A DNA stretch of 64,000 bases from contig NC_060215.1 in assembly GCF_021130785.1 (NCBI RefSeq), positions 68,700,501-68,764,500 on the forward strand, given 5' to 3'. The notes beneath the pieces were generated by a model. It saw nothing but the letters and a program-made list of their open reading frames with translations. It was not told where the DNA came from and did no database searches. This DNA is from Homalodisca vitripennis (taxonomy: Eukaryota; Arthropoda; Insecta; Hemiptera; Cicadellidae). A program made the translations under genes and the position numbers. Below are positions 1 to 56,209 of this stretch, in pieces (position 1 is the first letter of the stretch; the number at the start of each line of letters is the position of its first letter).

Positions 1-7
1 ATATAAA

Positions 8-76
<69 letters not shown>

Positions 77-2332
77 ATATTTCTGTATTTATATATATTT
101 TTACATTTTAAGAATGTTTCGTAAATTCTCAAATCTGCTGCAACCAATTGTATACTTACACATTATTAACATACAATACTTTGTAACATTATTTTATATA
201 AAATAATGAATTCAATAAACTACAACAACAAATAGCTTATACCGTTTTTCATAATTTTGGAAAAAAAATTGGAATTGAAATAAAGTGTGGCATCAACCTT
301 AAAATAGGTAGGTATGTTAAAAACTTGAGACTGTATACGCACAAGTCAAGTGCCAATAATATACAAACAAATAACTACAATAAAATACTATTTAAATTCA
401 CAATGACTAATGATTGGAAAACTACAAACTATTGTTATCAGAATCTGTCTTTGATCATTGGTAACAAAATGAAATACCTGAAATCCATTCAAGGGAAGTA
501 CAACGGCATGCACAAATCTTTGATTATGAGTACAAAAGGAAATATATTAATTACATTCCAGGACAATTACGGTCTAAGAGAGCAAAAGGAGTTACCACAT
601 CACAAATACATATAATCTAATACAATGTTCTGTCATAAAGAACTGATGTTTAGAATATTGTTCAGACTCTGATCTGGATTAAATACACACTAAAGTGACA
701 TGAACAATACAAAATTTTAAATTTAATTTTAAGTTTGAAAACTTGTGCAGTATAAAGAGACATATAAAGCAATCTGGGGTGCCAAAACTGTATTTGATTC
801 TTGAGTAAGAATTATAGTTAAACCTGGTTTAACCACAACCATATTAACAATAGTTAGCTACATTTTTCCATTATCCATTTCAGTTATCAATCAAATATCT
901 TCTTAACAGATTGGTTACAAATGAAGTGATGAGAACAATGAATGTAAGTTGATAGTCAATTACCCTTAACAGTCTCAAATTCCCTTACACTTACTGAAAA
1001 AATGTTGAATTATATCAAGAATACTTAGACTTCAGAGGGAATATAATGATATATATTGTTGTGTATTTAAAAATAAAATTATGTTTTTAGATGTGTCTCA
1101 GTTCTGATGCTCTGTATTTAATGACAGTCAGTATTAAAATTATGTTTCATTTTTCATATTTTACTCCATACCACATTGAGAATAGATACATACACAGGTA
1201 TTAGTTGTATTATTACATCACCTCAACATTTACACCAAACATCTTATTATAAATAGTGTCTCAATTGTATGTAGTTCTTCTGGCTTGTTCTAAAAGTCAT
1301 TTTTAATTACAGAATTTTTTCTTTCAAAACTAGTCAATTTTAAAAGAAACATATATTGTTACAGTTAAATAGTTTCCCTGGTTCCTATTTCATTATATCA
1401 ACTTAGTTCATAGCCATATGTAGCCTATTGGAATTTTATTGTGTTACTTTTGTTATTTTCATGACTATCTTCTAAATTTCCCTGATCATACTGCTTCTAA
1501 ACATTATTAACATAAGTATAATATTGAAATATTTTGGCCTCGCTGCCATCTTTAGAGCAGAAAAAGAAGTTTCAATGGTACAAAATATATTCAAAGCAAA
1601 AAAGCTACACAAAAATTAAATACGTATTTCAAAATTTCACAATGTATTTTCCCTTCCAAAGTCATGTAAATATTATGTTATTCACAAAGAATTTATTAAT
1701 AATTATTAAAAATATTTTATTCGGGCTTTGGCACCTAAATTAAGACATGAAATTATGATAAAAAGGAAAATGTAATATTTCTCACAAAAAGGTGGTGTTT
1801 GTTGGTGGTGTTAGGTGTGTCACCTAAGCTGCTAAAAATTTGGTACATACAAAAATATTCTTTCTGCCGTTTCATTATTTAATATGCACTATTTTTTAGA
1901 GAGTTGTCTATATCTTAGAGAAAACTTCAATCTGAAATTATTCCTCAGGACAAAAATATAAGAAAAATAATTAACTATTATTTACTACTATAATTTATAG
2001 TTCAATACACTGAAATCTACTAGTCAAGTTTATAAAATTATATATAATCATTTGTAAGATGACTGAAAATATGTTCACCCAAGAGTATGCAGTTTTCAGA
2101 TATTACTTTTAATAATTAATCAATGAGGAGTACAATTCTTAGAATAATCACTTTACAGATTTATTGTATTTTTAAATTAATAGTTGGATTTCACTATACC
2201 CTTCAGTAATTCAACAAACTGTTTATTTAAGAGCATAATTTTGTACTAAAATACATTTAGAATATTGAATTTTTATTGAAATATAAACTATTATGCAATC
2301 CTATTAAATAAAAAAAAACACAATGTTCATAC
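1..2332. other. Intronic AT-rich sequence of dia
   Basis: Left end of the window, inside the intron after exon 12. Apart from the dinucleotide repeat at 11-74 I see no coding exon, RNA gene or recognisable mobile element. Short open frames here resemble nothing. Confidence 0.6.
11..74. repeat. (CA)n microsatellite
   Basis: 32 uninterrupted CA units at the left edge of the window. Confidence 0.98.
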
Positions 2333-45053
<42,721 letters not shown>

Positions 45054-45070
45054 AATGAAACCATTGGTTC

Positions 45071-47470
45071 CTGAAAGTAAAACACATTGTTATTAAAAAT
45101 TGTTTTAAAACTTAATTAGTCCAGAAAATATTTGTAATTCCCATTATAAATATAGCAAATCCAAATATTGTGACAGCAGAGAAAAATCAAACTCTAGGTT
45201 TTTATGGAAACATGCATAAAGTCTAAAAATAGTCTCTTCTGTGTCTGTGTGTGACATGCTAATGACCATGTGGTCACCTAATTTCAATGTGTGACTTAAT
45301 TGAATAAAGGTAGATTACCTCTAATTCACATAGTCACACTTAACAAGAGTGTTTGAAACTCTAAGGAGGCTCAAATACTAATGCCTGGGAATTACTCATA
45401 AAGTCATGACAATGACCAGGTGACTAATGTTGCATGGTAAATGTTTCTGTTCACTACAATCTTATCTTATCTACCAATAACTTTGCTACACAGAACCATT
45501 AAATTTGTGTTTTCAACCTTCTTCCTAAGATTTTTCATTAGTAAAAGAACAACTGTAAATTGAAACATTATCTAATATAAGTTAAATTATCAAGTATGTT
45601 AAAGTAGCCCTATTTCCATATTTTTATGAAATTATAAAAGTATTAAAACTTTTTCACAGTATGAGAATTTTCTCTCGTAGTTTATTTGTATTGATTATTT
45701 TTCACATTTTGAACAATTCTTAAAATTCCTCATAATGGTGTTTCTGGTACAGACGAGAAATATTGGTGTTTCTGGTACAGACGAGAAATATTGGTGTTTG
45801 TGGTACAGACGAGAAACATTATGCTATAAGCTACTGAATTTCCAACAATGTTAAATGCAAATGTATAGTATTATAAAGCATGATGTGGATAGAATATATA
45901 TGATATAGTATGAAATTTTCTGCGATTTATATTACAAAATTTAAACTTTATCCCTCAACATAAGGCCCAAACCTTCTCTTTGATACTACAGAATTTGGAA
46001 TCTTATGGAAATACAAAATAAAGTATTATTACAACAAATATATACACAAAATGACTTGATAGTACTATAAGAGTGTATAATAAAGTAGATGTTATATTGT
46101 TTAGATTTTACTGTTCAGTATTAAAGTACACTTAATAGGAAAAAGAAGGTCTTTAAATATTGATGATATTATTACTTATATAAATTATTAATAATAAAGA
46201 TAAGTTGAATGCTTATTTACTACTACTTTATTAACTTAATTTGCAACAGTTTATATACAGTGCTAAAGATTTCAAGTCCAACACTAAAATAATGTATTAA
46301 TAATAGTAAAGATACAATACAATTTTAGATGGCCTTTACCTTATTGCTACATGTGTGAGATTCTTATTATTATTTTTCTAAATTAACAGAAATTAATGAC
46401 TAGGTAGTTATATAATACCTTAATGAGATCTCTTTGATATTTTCTTACTTACATTCCATTGAAGGACATGCCACCAACTATAATATTATAAAGAGGCTTT
46501 CACCCAGAAATGCAATACATATTAATTTTGAGTGTTATTTTTAAACCACATTATAAAATAACATTTGGTTGTTATTAAATACTGTCATTTGATAAAAAGT
46601 TTAGTAGTCTAAAATATGGTTGATGGTGACAAGCTTGTACTTAGCAAAATCACAGTATCATTATTTGTTGAAAATAAATAATTAAATTAATTATTGTACA
46701 ACCAAACAATTCTATTACACAAATCTAGTACACAGTCTGAAAACTTTAGGCTGAGTTACATGCTAAGTGTTTATGAAAATGAAGAAAGTATCCTCTGAGT
46801 TTATGTCCCGACATTGTGGAATGGTGCTATAATAAAAAAAGTGAAGATAAATAAAGTCTTTTTCACAAGGCAAAGTAAAAAAAAAGAAAGTTAACTTTTT
46901 TATCATAGGTTAAATCTTAATAAAGTACTCACACTAAATTAGATAAAGTATTTAGTAGTATTAAAACTTTTGCCAACCATATTCTAAAAAGGTATTTTAA
47001 GGATTGAACCCTTAGAAAATGAATTTGTTACAGTACTGGATGTACAATACCACCTTATATAGTTTTCCAATATAGCCTTGTTGTTACATTAACAACAATG
47101 TCCTTTTTAAAGGATTCATTTACTTCACGGTATACTTGTAATGTGTTTGTTCGGATTTAATTGCTAAATGCAATTGAAGCAACCGATAACAATCATAAAG
47201 AACAGACAACAATTATCTTTTCTCTATTGACGACAATTATCTTTTCTTGTTATCTTATATCACCAGAAAAAAGAAACCGCCAACAAAATTTTAAGGATTG
47301 TGTCCTTCAACATCAACAAACAGAAAACCAAATGGTCAAAATAATACAAAACCAAAATCTTACCAAACTCTGGTTCTTGTTGCAGACCAACCTCATACAT
47401 TTGTATATCTGATTTAAGATTTGTTGACATGTTTTTTTGATGACTCTCAACCTCAAAATTAATCAAGCTA
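45071..47470. other. Upstream of dia ATG exon: 5' UTR intron or flank
   Basis: AT-rich apart from the 28-bp tandem repeat. No convincing non-coding exon, promoter or repeat element could be assigned. Confidence 0.4.
45737..45820. repeat. 28-bp tandem repeat, three copies
   Basis: The unit starts GGTGTTTCTGGTACAGACGA at 45737, 45765 and 45793; the third copy has two substitutions. It lies about 0.7 kb upstream of the dia start exon. Confidence 0.96.
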
Positions 47471-47479
47471 ATTATATCA

Positions 47480-48050
47480 AATTTGATGACTAGTGGTAAA
47501 CCTATTGATTACCTATTTGGTGCTTCCATTTGGACCAAAGAAATCTGGGAACGCAAAATATTACGATTCCATGGTTGGATTATTACAACGGGAAGCATGT
47601 TGTAAGATTTGAAAGGCAATTGTCCAACTCGGAGCTTTCATATATGATCATATGGGCATATCAAAATAGTGTTGTAGCAACTTGGTATCTTTCAATGGAT
47701 CAAGCAAAACAAATCAGTTTACTTCTTTAAGGAAAAATATCTTTGAACACAAAAATTTTGCTAACCATACAACTGCTGAATCATTTTTTAAACTAAAAAA
47801 GAAATAAACAAGAATATATTTGATGAAATGTCAATAACCCAATTAATGACATACACAACAATTTTTAGAACAGCCGACTTTATTACTAAAAACAAAAGAC
47901 CTTGCACCAATCACTTTGGCCTTCTGGAAACTCGAAAGTTAAATGGTGCAGGCTGTCGGATTACATTCTAAAATGCAAATGCTGATGAAATAATAAGTGT
48001 ATGCCATCAACCACCAGTCCCGTACTGTAAAACATACATTCGTTTTACCT
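47480..48050 (+). pseudogene. Possible hAT-family transposase remnant
   Basis: A plus-strand frame at about 47830-47965 gives IFRTADFITKNKRPCTNHFG, then LLETRKLNGAGC. This is similar to the IFRTxYxIxKxNxPFTDxxxLLxLQxLNG segment of KIAA1586/ZMYM-like hAT transposases. Upstream, WTKEIWERKI ... HGW and WLDYYNGKHVVRFE may be traces of the N-terminal zinc-finger region. Stops are frequent, no ends were found and the similarity is recalled, so confidence is moderate. Confidence 0.4.
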
Positions 48051-48299
48051 AACACATAAGGGACCAAACTACTATGATTCAACATAATTTTCACTCTGCA
48101 TTTTCTATAAACTGTGTGGAAATAAAATTCAGGATTTTTTTTATGTTAGGCCTATTTCTTTCCATAACATTATGAATAACAATAACAATAAAGGAAGAAA
48201 TGTTAAAAAAATTGTTGGATTTTATGCTAAAAGCACAAGTAACGATCGTGACACATTAGTACTGCCAAAACACTAGTGTCTTGACTACGATACAAAAGC

Positions 48300-50245
48300 G
48301 TAAATTGTCTTGGTACTATTACATCAATTGATGATATGTTTAACATGACAAATTAGAGAAACATTTCTTTTGGATTTAAATGGGGACTGAAACCCAAAAT
48401 GATATATTGGATATACAGGGTTTGTCCGGAAAGTAATAGGACTGATTTTCTTTCGCCGAGACTGTACTTCAGAGCGTGCGCGCACCGACTGGATTCGGTT
48501 AGAGGGCGTTCCTAGCTAACGAACAAGCGGCTGGTCAGTTGTCTCCGAGCACCTGAAGAGTCAGGATAGGCATTTTCACGTGACGTGTTTCTGTAAGTGG
48601 TGCATGCCGAAAATGCAGCGTTAGTTAGAGAAGAGGTACACGATTAGATTCAGTGTGAAACTCGGTAAATCTGCGATAGAGACATTTGATATAATCAAGC
48701 AGGCTTAACCAGATGTTGCTTTAGCAAGAAGTGGTGTGTTTCGGTGGCACCAGGCCTTTTTGGAGGGCCGGTAAGAGGTCGCTGATGAAGACCGTGCTGG
48801 AAGACCTTCGACTTCGACAAACACCGACAATGTGACTGGTGTGCGCAAAGTTTTGAACTCAGACCGTCGACTAAGTATTCGTTTAATTGCCCAGATGTTA
48901 CATTTACCGAAATCTGTGGTTCATGATATTGTGACGGAGCATTTGAACATGTGCAAAGTGTGTGCGAAGATGGTCCTAAAAGTGCTCACTGGCGACCAGA
49001 AATTGCGGATCACCACGCCTTTCTTGTGAACAGCTACCTGACCAAGGCCGGCATCCCAACTCTTCCACAGCCGCCCTACAGCCCAGATGTGGCCCCCCCC
49101 AGACTTTTTTTGTTTCCTCGCCTGAAAAGGCAAGCATTTTGAGACGACAGAGGGGATCCAAGCAGCTTGCACCGCGGCTCTCAAGGCTATTCCGGAGAAT
49201 GCCTTCTGTGACGCCTTCATTGCTTGGAAATCGCGCTGGCAGCGCTGCATCGACGCAGAAGGAGCCTATTTTGAACGTTTTTAAAGAATTGTAACGATTT
49301 GCTCAATAATTGTTTTTTAATCAACTCAGTCCTATTACTTTCCGGACAAACCCTGTACAATGCCATAATAAAACCGATGGTCACATATGACCAGCTCTGC
49401 TCTAGTGTGATGGCTGAAAGTAGAATAAAAAACAGCCGCGATGAGGCTAATCTTCAAACGTTAGCTTGCATAAGCATCACCGGGGCAACAAGCTCCTGTC
49501 CAACTTGGGCACTTGAAGCGGATCTGGGATACACTCCTCTGGGGCACGAGGTGAAGATGATGGTCCCATTAAAGTGCAATTAAGCTTATAAGTAAAAAGA
49601 TGATTAAGCCTACTTCCATAGACAGACAAATGGTAATAAAGCAGGTATTCCCTGAAGCTGAAGTGATAACCTACATATCAGAGAGTATGGTTACGAAATA
49701 CTCATTTGAAAAACCATATATAGTCTATATTGAAGATAGAGATAAATGGAGTAATAAGGAAGACTACCCTGCTAAAGGTGTCCAGAAGTATTATACAGAC
49801 AGATCATGCCTCAACTTTGGGACAGGATTTGGTATATATGGACCAGGAGTAAATTAAAAGGGGCCCTGTGAAAAAACATGTCACAGTCTTCCAAGCAGAA
49901 GTCTTAGCAATAGAATAATGTGCCAGAAGACTCGTACAAGAGGGGGCAAAAGGAGCAGAATATGTAATACTTTCAGGAAGTCAGGCAGCATTAAAGGCAC
50001 TTGACGCCTGCTCCTTGACTCGCCTGCTCTTTTGACTTGCCTGCTCCTTTGTGCCTCTGAACTTAGACAATCTAAAATGTTTATCTCTCCTTATGCAAAA
50101 GAGTGGTCAGCTCTCCTTGAATAAAGGAGAATATACTACTGGTATTAGGGATGTTGACAGAATATGGCCCTCTTGGAAGCACCTGCTGAAGGTGAAGGTG
50201 GGTCTAAGCCACACTGATGAATGCAGAATTTTTTGTATCATTTCA
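48300..50245 (+). pseudogene. LINE (I/R1-like) RT C-terminus plus RNase H, interrupted by a mariner
   Basis: Left piece, ending at 48413: NISFGFKWGLKPKMIYWIY, the region before the RT thumb. The right piece resumes at 49358: NAIIKPMVTYDQLCSSVMAE, ISITGATSSCPTWALEADLG, then an RNase H domain YTDRSCLNFGTGFGIYGPGV with VFQAEVLAIE and GSQAALKAL. HLLKVKVGLSHTDECRIFC follows near 50180. In RNase H the first catalytic Asp (YTD) is kept and the DSQAALKAL motif reads GSQAALKAL. Several frameshifts and stops. RNase H places the copy in the I/R1/LOA-like LINEs, unlike the CR1/Jockey-like fragments elsewhere. A 17-bp triplication (GCCTGCTCCTTGACTC-like, 50005-50053) lies in the RNase H tail. Confidence 0.85.
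48416..49355 (+). mobile_element. Mariner transposon with 30-bp perfect inverted ends, internally deleted
   Basis: 940 bases flanked by TA (48414-48415 and 49356-49357). The ends are perfect inverted repeats for 30 bases (48416-48445 and 49326-49355), beginning CAGGGTTTGTCCGGAAAGTA. Inside are FSVKLGKSAIETFDIIKQA, SGVFRWHQAFLEG, SDRRLSIRLIAQMLHLPKSV, VHDIVTEHLNMCKVCAKMVL, then after a deletion NSYLTKAGIPTLPQPPYSPD and NAFCDAFIAWKSRWQRCIDA. The segment carrying the first two catalytic aspartates is missing, so it is non-autonomous. The end identity suggests a fairly recent insertion. It sits within a LINE. Confidence 0.93.
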
Positions 50246-50668
50246 AATAAACATTTAAATATATTTTGTTATAATTATTCACCACATATTTGTAAATAAT
50301 AACTGAATTTGAGTGAGTGTGTCAGAGATGTACAGTATAAACACTTTTACATTCATTTTGGTTCACACATTTACATATAAATATTGTTTATATTCGTTTT
50401 AAAACCAATAAAATACAGTTCACTTAGCTACGAGGTATTCATTTGGGAAATTCCCATTGCCATAAAAGGGTGTTCCCTAGTGCGAGCAGTAACTAGAGTT
50501 ACCAGCTGGCAAGGAAGACTGTTATTTCCACAGTTACCGGATTACCAAAATGGTAATTTTTGTGACCAATTAGAATTTTCATATATTTCTATCATATATC
50601 ATCCACAAGTAAGTAAAAATATATTATTAAAATTTTAGCATATACGGAACTCTATATAGGGATTTTTA

Positions 50669-50975
50669 GCAGCGAATGTGTTAAAGGTATGCTTGCATAA
50701 GCCAGGAGTAAAGAACATTTTGTCAATTGAAAGGCATCAGCTGTTTTGCATCAGTTATACAAATTTTATAAGATACCAACTATTTTGCAATTTTTATAAC
50801 AATGCCAGCAGAACGAAATCCGTCAACGCATAAGTGAGCATAAAGGTAAACTTGCACAATTTGGAAACAACAAATATGTCACAGTTGAGAGGCGTCAGCT
50901 GCTTGATGATCCCAGCTTGTACAACCAAGACCTTTAAAGTGGTCATGCTATCTTATGCGTTGGCAGATGTTGTTG
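50669..50975. repeat. Dispersed repeat, second member of the 20.3 kb family
   Basis: Shares GTATGCTTGCATAAGCCAGG, GGCATCAGCTGT and CAACGCATAAGTGAGCA with 20307-20535. Its right end (ACCTTTAAAGTGGTCATGCT then TTATGCGTTGG) is an inverted copy of the CAACGCATAAG ... GACCACTATAAAG block, so the family has partly inverted termini. No coding capacity; class unknown. Confidence 0.65.
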
Positions 50976-50979
50976 AAAA

Positions 50980-53900
50980 CGGTACCATATGTTATACACA
51001 TTTCTAATTAGTTGGTATCTTATAGATTAGAATTATCTTATGATTCTGAAAGGTTGTTATGTTAGCAATCCAGCAAAATCATACAACATACGATTATGGT
51101 TTTTATGATTTTTGCAAAAAAAAACTAAAAAAAAAACCAGTAAGAAAAACTATTCCAAAAATAGAGGCTTCCGGATAATACCAAAGTAACAAAATTTGGT
51201 CTCAATTGGATCACAAGGTCCCGATTAACGAATTTCAAAATTTGCAATTTGTATGAAAAACGCCATAATCGGTACCTTTTTTCACTGTTGTCGAAAAAAA
51301 GTAGAAGTTAATGTTTGTAAATGATTTGCTTTATATATCTAAATGCAGATATAAACAAGCTAAATTTTAATAACTCCAGTTATTGTTGCTTTACTAGTTT
51401 AGTTTATGATTAATTTATTAACTTGGATATCTATACTTTTTTATACAAGAGTAATACAGCGGTAGGTTGCGCAGTTGAAGGTTCCCTCTAGAACAATATC
51501 TGTTGATATACACAAACCCATGTACCCACTGTACTCATTGAACCTTATATGGTTATAACCTTATGTTCAACATGTGTGTTGTTATTTTATGTTATGTTCA
51601 ACCTTATGCTATGTTATATTCATGAGTAGTATAACATAACATATTATAATTATTTAATACAAATACACTTATTGTTGTATGACAACCACAAGTTGTATGA
51701 AGTGTCAATATTTTACAATAGTTATGACAAAGTCAACAGTAAAAACAACAAGGGTCTTAAATTTATTCAATGATTAAAGAAATCAGCCTAAACAGAGGAA
51801 TCCAGTCAAGAGAATCAGGTTTAATAAGCAAATGTAACACATTTATGCTAACAACTCTCCCACTGAGTAAAAGCACCCTGTCACCAAATGCTCTCCCAAT
51901 TTTAGCCCGAATTCCAATTTGTTTTGGATGCACTTTAGGCAATCAGGAAATCTCCAAAATAAATTGGCGCCAACATGAAGAGACAAACCTGCAGTCAAAA
52001 CCGACGGTTTGATCGTATGTTGTGTCCATATACCATAGATCCATCAATAAATAATACACTATCGAATTTTGCAAGCAGTTTCAATGGTTTTAAATGCTCT
52101 ACAAATATTTTTATTATGAAAATGAAAAATAGGATTTAAAATTTAGCAGCCTCCAAATCTTGCCAACCTTTACATGAGCACGGAATATATGTGGCTAAAT
52201 AGAAGCCTGTATACATTAAATAGTAGTTCTAATTCTACATACACAGAGTGCACAAGACCACCTTTTTAGACTTCACGTTTTTACAAGTTTTCTTCAGGAG
52301 GATCCCAAATCAAGTTTTACCATAAGGTTCCATGTCTAACCCCCTCACCTTCCCATTCCGGTAAGGAAAGTTTACAAGTAGACTCATAAAACCATGATCT
52401 CTGGGTTTCTTAAGTGGGTAGTATTAGACAGTACTTTGGTATTGTCCTGAGGCCACAATTTTTGGAGAAGGTTTTCTTACTGAGGACCTAAAAACTTAAA
52501 TTATTACAAAGAACCAACTTCATTTTACTTACTGTGAAAATTACATGTCATTGTAATCATTGATTCTTGTATTTTTCCGGGGGGAACCACCAAAGCCTAC
52601 ACTGATGGCCAGGGACACTTCCAATTAGTACTTTTCCCACTTAAAATCACGTGCAAGATCGACCAACATAATGTCGGAAAAGTTAAACAATCTGGGACGT
52701 GATCTAAGGTTGGGAAATGCCATTGGCTATTAGCACAGGCTTTGGCACTACTACGTACTTTTGGTGAGAAAAGAAAAACACCCTTCGAGATAGTACCCAA
52801 AGTTAAACTCAAATTACGTGAGCGCTCATAAACGTTATCTTTAACTTTGGTATTACTAGCAAGATATTTATTATAGCTAATCTAACCCTACTTATATAGC
52901 GTAATAACAAGTAGTAGATAGGGACAGAGTGGCCTCCTTCTGGCAGGCACCGCATCCTTTTGGAGGCATAAAGCTAAAACCAATTGTCATGGTGACATGA
53001 TGATTTTCACAGTAAGTCAAATAAAGTCTGTTCTTTCTATTATTGTAGATTTTAGAATAGGTTTTTATGAAAAACTCTTCTAAAAATGATGGTCTCTGGA
53101 TAATACTAAAGTACCTATCTGACTTACGCCTAGATTGATGAACATATCCACGATAACCCTACAACCACTAAGCATTACGATTGTTTCATATACACTGTAA
53201 TCAACTGCTGTAACGATCGCGACACATTATGTTATATGTTCATTACTACATTGTTACAACTAAATGAAATAAGTTTTGTATATTTTACTATATACCGTTA
53301 TGTTCAGCAAGAACCGCAGTGTTATATGTACAAGTATAAATATTATTATTTCATTCCCTAATAAAGTCATGTTGGCAACACTATCAAACATGTATATAAT
53401 TCACTTGTCACTCAAAATGCTATTCATATTGACGCATGTTACTCACAAATCGTTTCTAGAAATAAAGAAATATTAATAAAATCAGAAAGTTAAGGTACCT
53501 ATTTGAAAATAAAAGACGATATCAACCCCGGTCTGCCAACAAGCAGGTCATGGCAATTTGCATGTACAATATAATTGCATGGATTTATGGCATTTGAATT
53601 GGTTTTGTGTTATTTTTCAGCTCTTAAGCATTTATGATTAGACCACATAGAATTTGGATATTTTGATGATAGAGATTTATTTGTTTAGCGACATCAGCAG
53701 CATTTAAAAAAAAGAAAAATGCTTAGAAAGTGAATTGGCCTAGAATAAGAAATCAAAATATACCACGTGTTTCGAAAAGCAGAAACTTTTTTTATGAATC
53801 GTAAATTGAACTATAGTAGTTAAACAGATTGATGGCCATGAATGAAAAACATCCCTCAAAATAGTACTTATCAGTTAGATATCAAAATTCTAGAAGACCT

Positions 53901-55592
53901 AATCTAGAAAACCCAAAAGCTAGAAAGCTTAAAAAATAGTAGCCTACAAACTCACAGAACCACTATAACCTACGTAATACTAACAGTCCCATTTCAAATA
54001 CATGAGAGAAAAACATAAATTAATCTATAATCATAGTTACGTTTGTATTATTTCTAATTTAAGACTTTACATTTGACCTAATTTAACATTCTATGTAACT
54101 TAATTGCAAACATACCTCAAAATGAAAATCATTGTGGGTGACAAGTGAATAGTAAATTGTACACAATTACCATACGTGTTTCTAGACCATTAAAATGAAG
54201 TTTACCTATTATGAGTGCGTTCAATATAAAACCCTAACACAAGTTTGATAGTGAGTTTTTCCCGAATTTTGATCGTTTGCAGTTAGGGACCAAAGAACAT
54301 GTACATAAAAGTTTTGTACATTTTATTTTTAAATTTTGGCCTATTCCGTGTACTTGAATGAAAAGAATTATATATAATACTTACTATATATTGTTTTACA
54401 ATGTATTTGTTGCATTTTTTCTCAAAACTAGCCAAGAATCAGTGAATTCTGCCTTAGCTGCTGGGAAAAGAAGACCCACCAGCTGAAGGATTGGATCTCT
54501 CTCAATCAGAAACCTCCAGAAGTTTGTAACAGTCTACATTTTAAAGATTTCTTTAAAATAGGTGGATAAAATTGAATTGATCTATGCAACTGCAAAGCTT
54601 TTTAAAAATAACTACTTTATTTAATATACTCCAAAAGATATCACAAGGAGCACCCAAATTTTATTAGAATAGGCCAACTGGGTTATAGGGCTTGTTGTAG
54701 AATTATATTCTACAGCACAAAATAGATAGTAAATATTATAAAATGAACTTTATTTACCATTCAGTTGATCCATTCAAAAATAATTTAATGTCATATAAGA
54801 CTTGGTATAAAAATACTCATAACTGAAATAGTGTATGAAGTCAGTACAAAAATCAACAGGTTATGACATTTAGGACACAATGATTTGCTTAACTTACCTT
54901 CCCAGGAATAAAGTTCTAATCTTTTCTTAATTTCAAGTCTTCAATTTTTTTTAACAGAAGTTCTTGAAAAAGGCATAACAAATCTTAGTAATACACTACT
55001 AAAATGCTTATAAATAAATATTACAACCGTTATAGGCATGTAAACTGTTACGCCTAGTAATTGGCCAGACTCATTCCTTCCTCAACCAACCCCAATATAC
55101 GATAAGTACAACAGTTGGTTGGTTTGGTTTTGGATGAAGTTCTTTTTTTAGGTAAAAGCTTTCAATATTTTTTCCCTCAAAATTTCCCTACTAAACTTTG
55201 GGTAGCCTTTGTTATACTATATAATTATATCTTTTGAGAATAAAATATTAAACCCATATCAATCATTATTATATAAATATAACCAATTATTACGCAATTG
55301 TAATTGCATCATTATTATATTCATTAATTACCACATAATTTACAACTTGAACTTAGTTTTGACAAATATTAATTTGACTTTTAGGATTATTGGGCATAGA
55401 ATGTATTTTGAACAAATGCGTTTCCATGCCTCAATAACAACGAATAAAATTATCTGTTGTTAATTTATAATTTTGACAATATTTAAATGTATTTATAACG
55501 GAAAAATATTCTAACTACCAACTAAATATGGACAAATTAATCTAGAGTTAATTTTAACCGATGTATGAAAGGTGCTTACATATGACTGCGAT
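50980..55592. other. Flanking or intronic sequence with unassigned repeats
   Basis: Mostly AT-rich. A short motif related to GGATAATACCAAAGTA recurs at 51173 (+), 52435-52458 (minus) and 53099 (+), suggesting remnants of an interspersed family. The 52255-52990 part is less AT-rich and has open frames without recognised domains. Confidence 0.4.
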
Positions 55593-55611
55593 TTAACCCT
55601 TTAAGGACCAA

Positions 55612-55966
55612 GGGACACATGTGTCCCCAGAATAAATATTTGTTTTCTATATGCCAGTCAAGTTAATATTCATAAATATTAATTATTATCAATTCAAAAA
55701 GCTTAGAAATACATTTAAAAAATATTCCCACTGTAAAACAAAGTCTCCTTTATTTGATTAAAAATATCTAATTATGCAATATAATTATAAATGTGTTTCT
55801 TAGTTTTATTATTTTTGCACAAACTTTCTTAATGCAAATTTTGATGAATTGCTTTGATGTATTATCATAATACAACATGACCAATATATTTAGGAAGAAT
55901 ATCTGATAATATTATTTTTTATTTGCTCATAATTACACATTTTTTTTGTTGGGACACATATGTCCC
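55612..55966. repeat. Left subterminal palindromes of element B
   Basis: GGGACACATGTGTCCC (perfect palindrome, 55612-55627, one base after the inverted end) and GGGACACATATGTCCC (55951-55966). Confidence 0.95.
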
Positions 55967-56209
55967 TATGGACTCTGAGGGAATTAGGTTGGCTAGCATT
56001 ATTGAGAACAGCTGACTACAGTTTCCTTCAGTTTGGCAAATAGATTTTGAGGTTATCCATTTTATTCTTCTTACTAGTTAGTTAGGGTATTGAATTGAAG
56101 TTTGTGAGATGGATTCTGTTAGTGAACGTTTATTTGACATAAAACAAGAATGAGAGCTCAAAAGCTGTTACATCTCTTGAGTACCGACAAATGATAGCAC
56201 GATGTCTAA

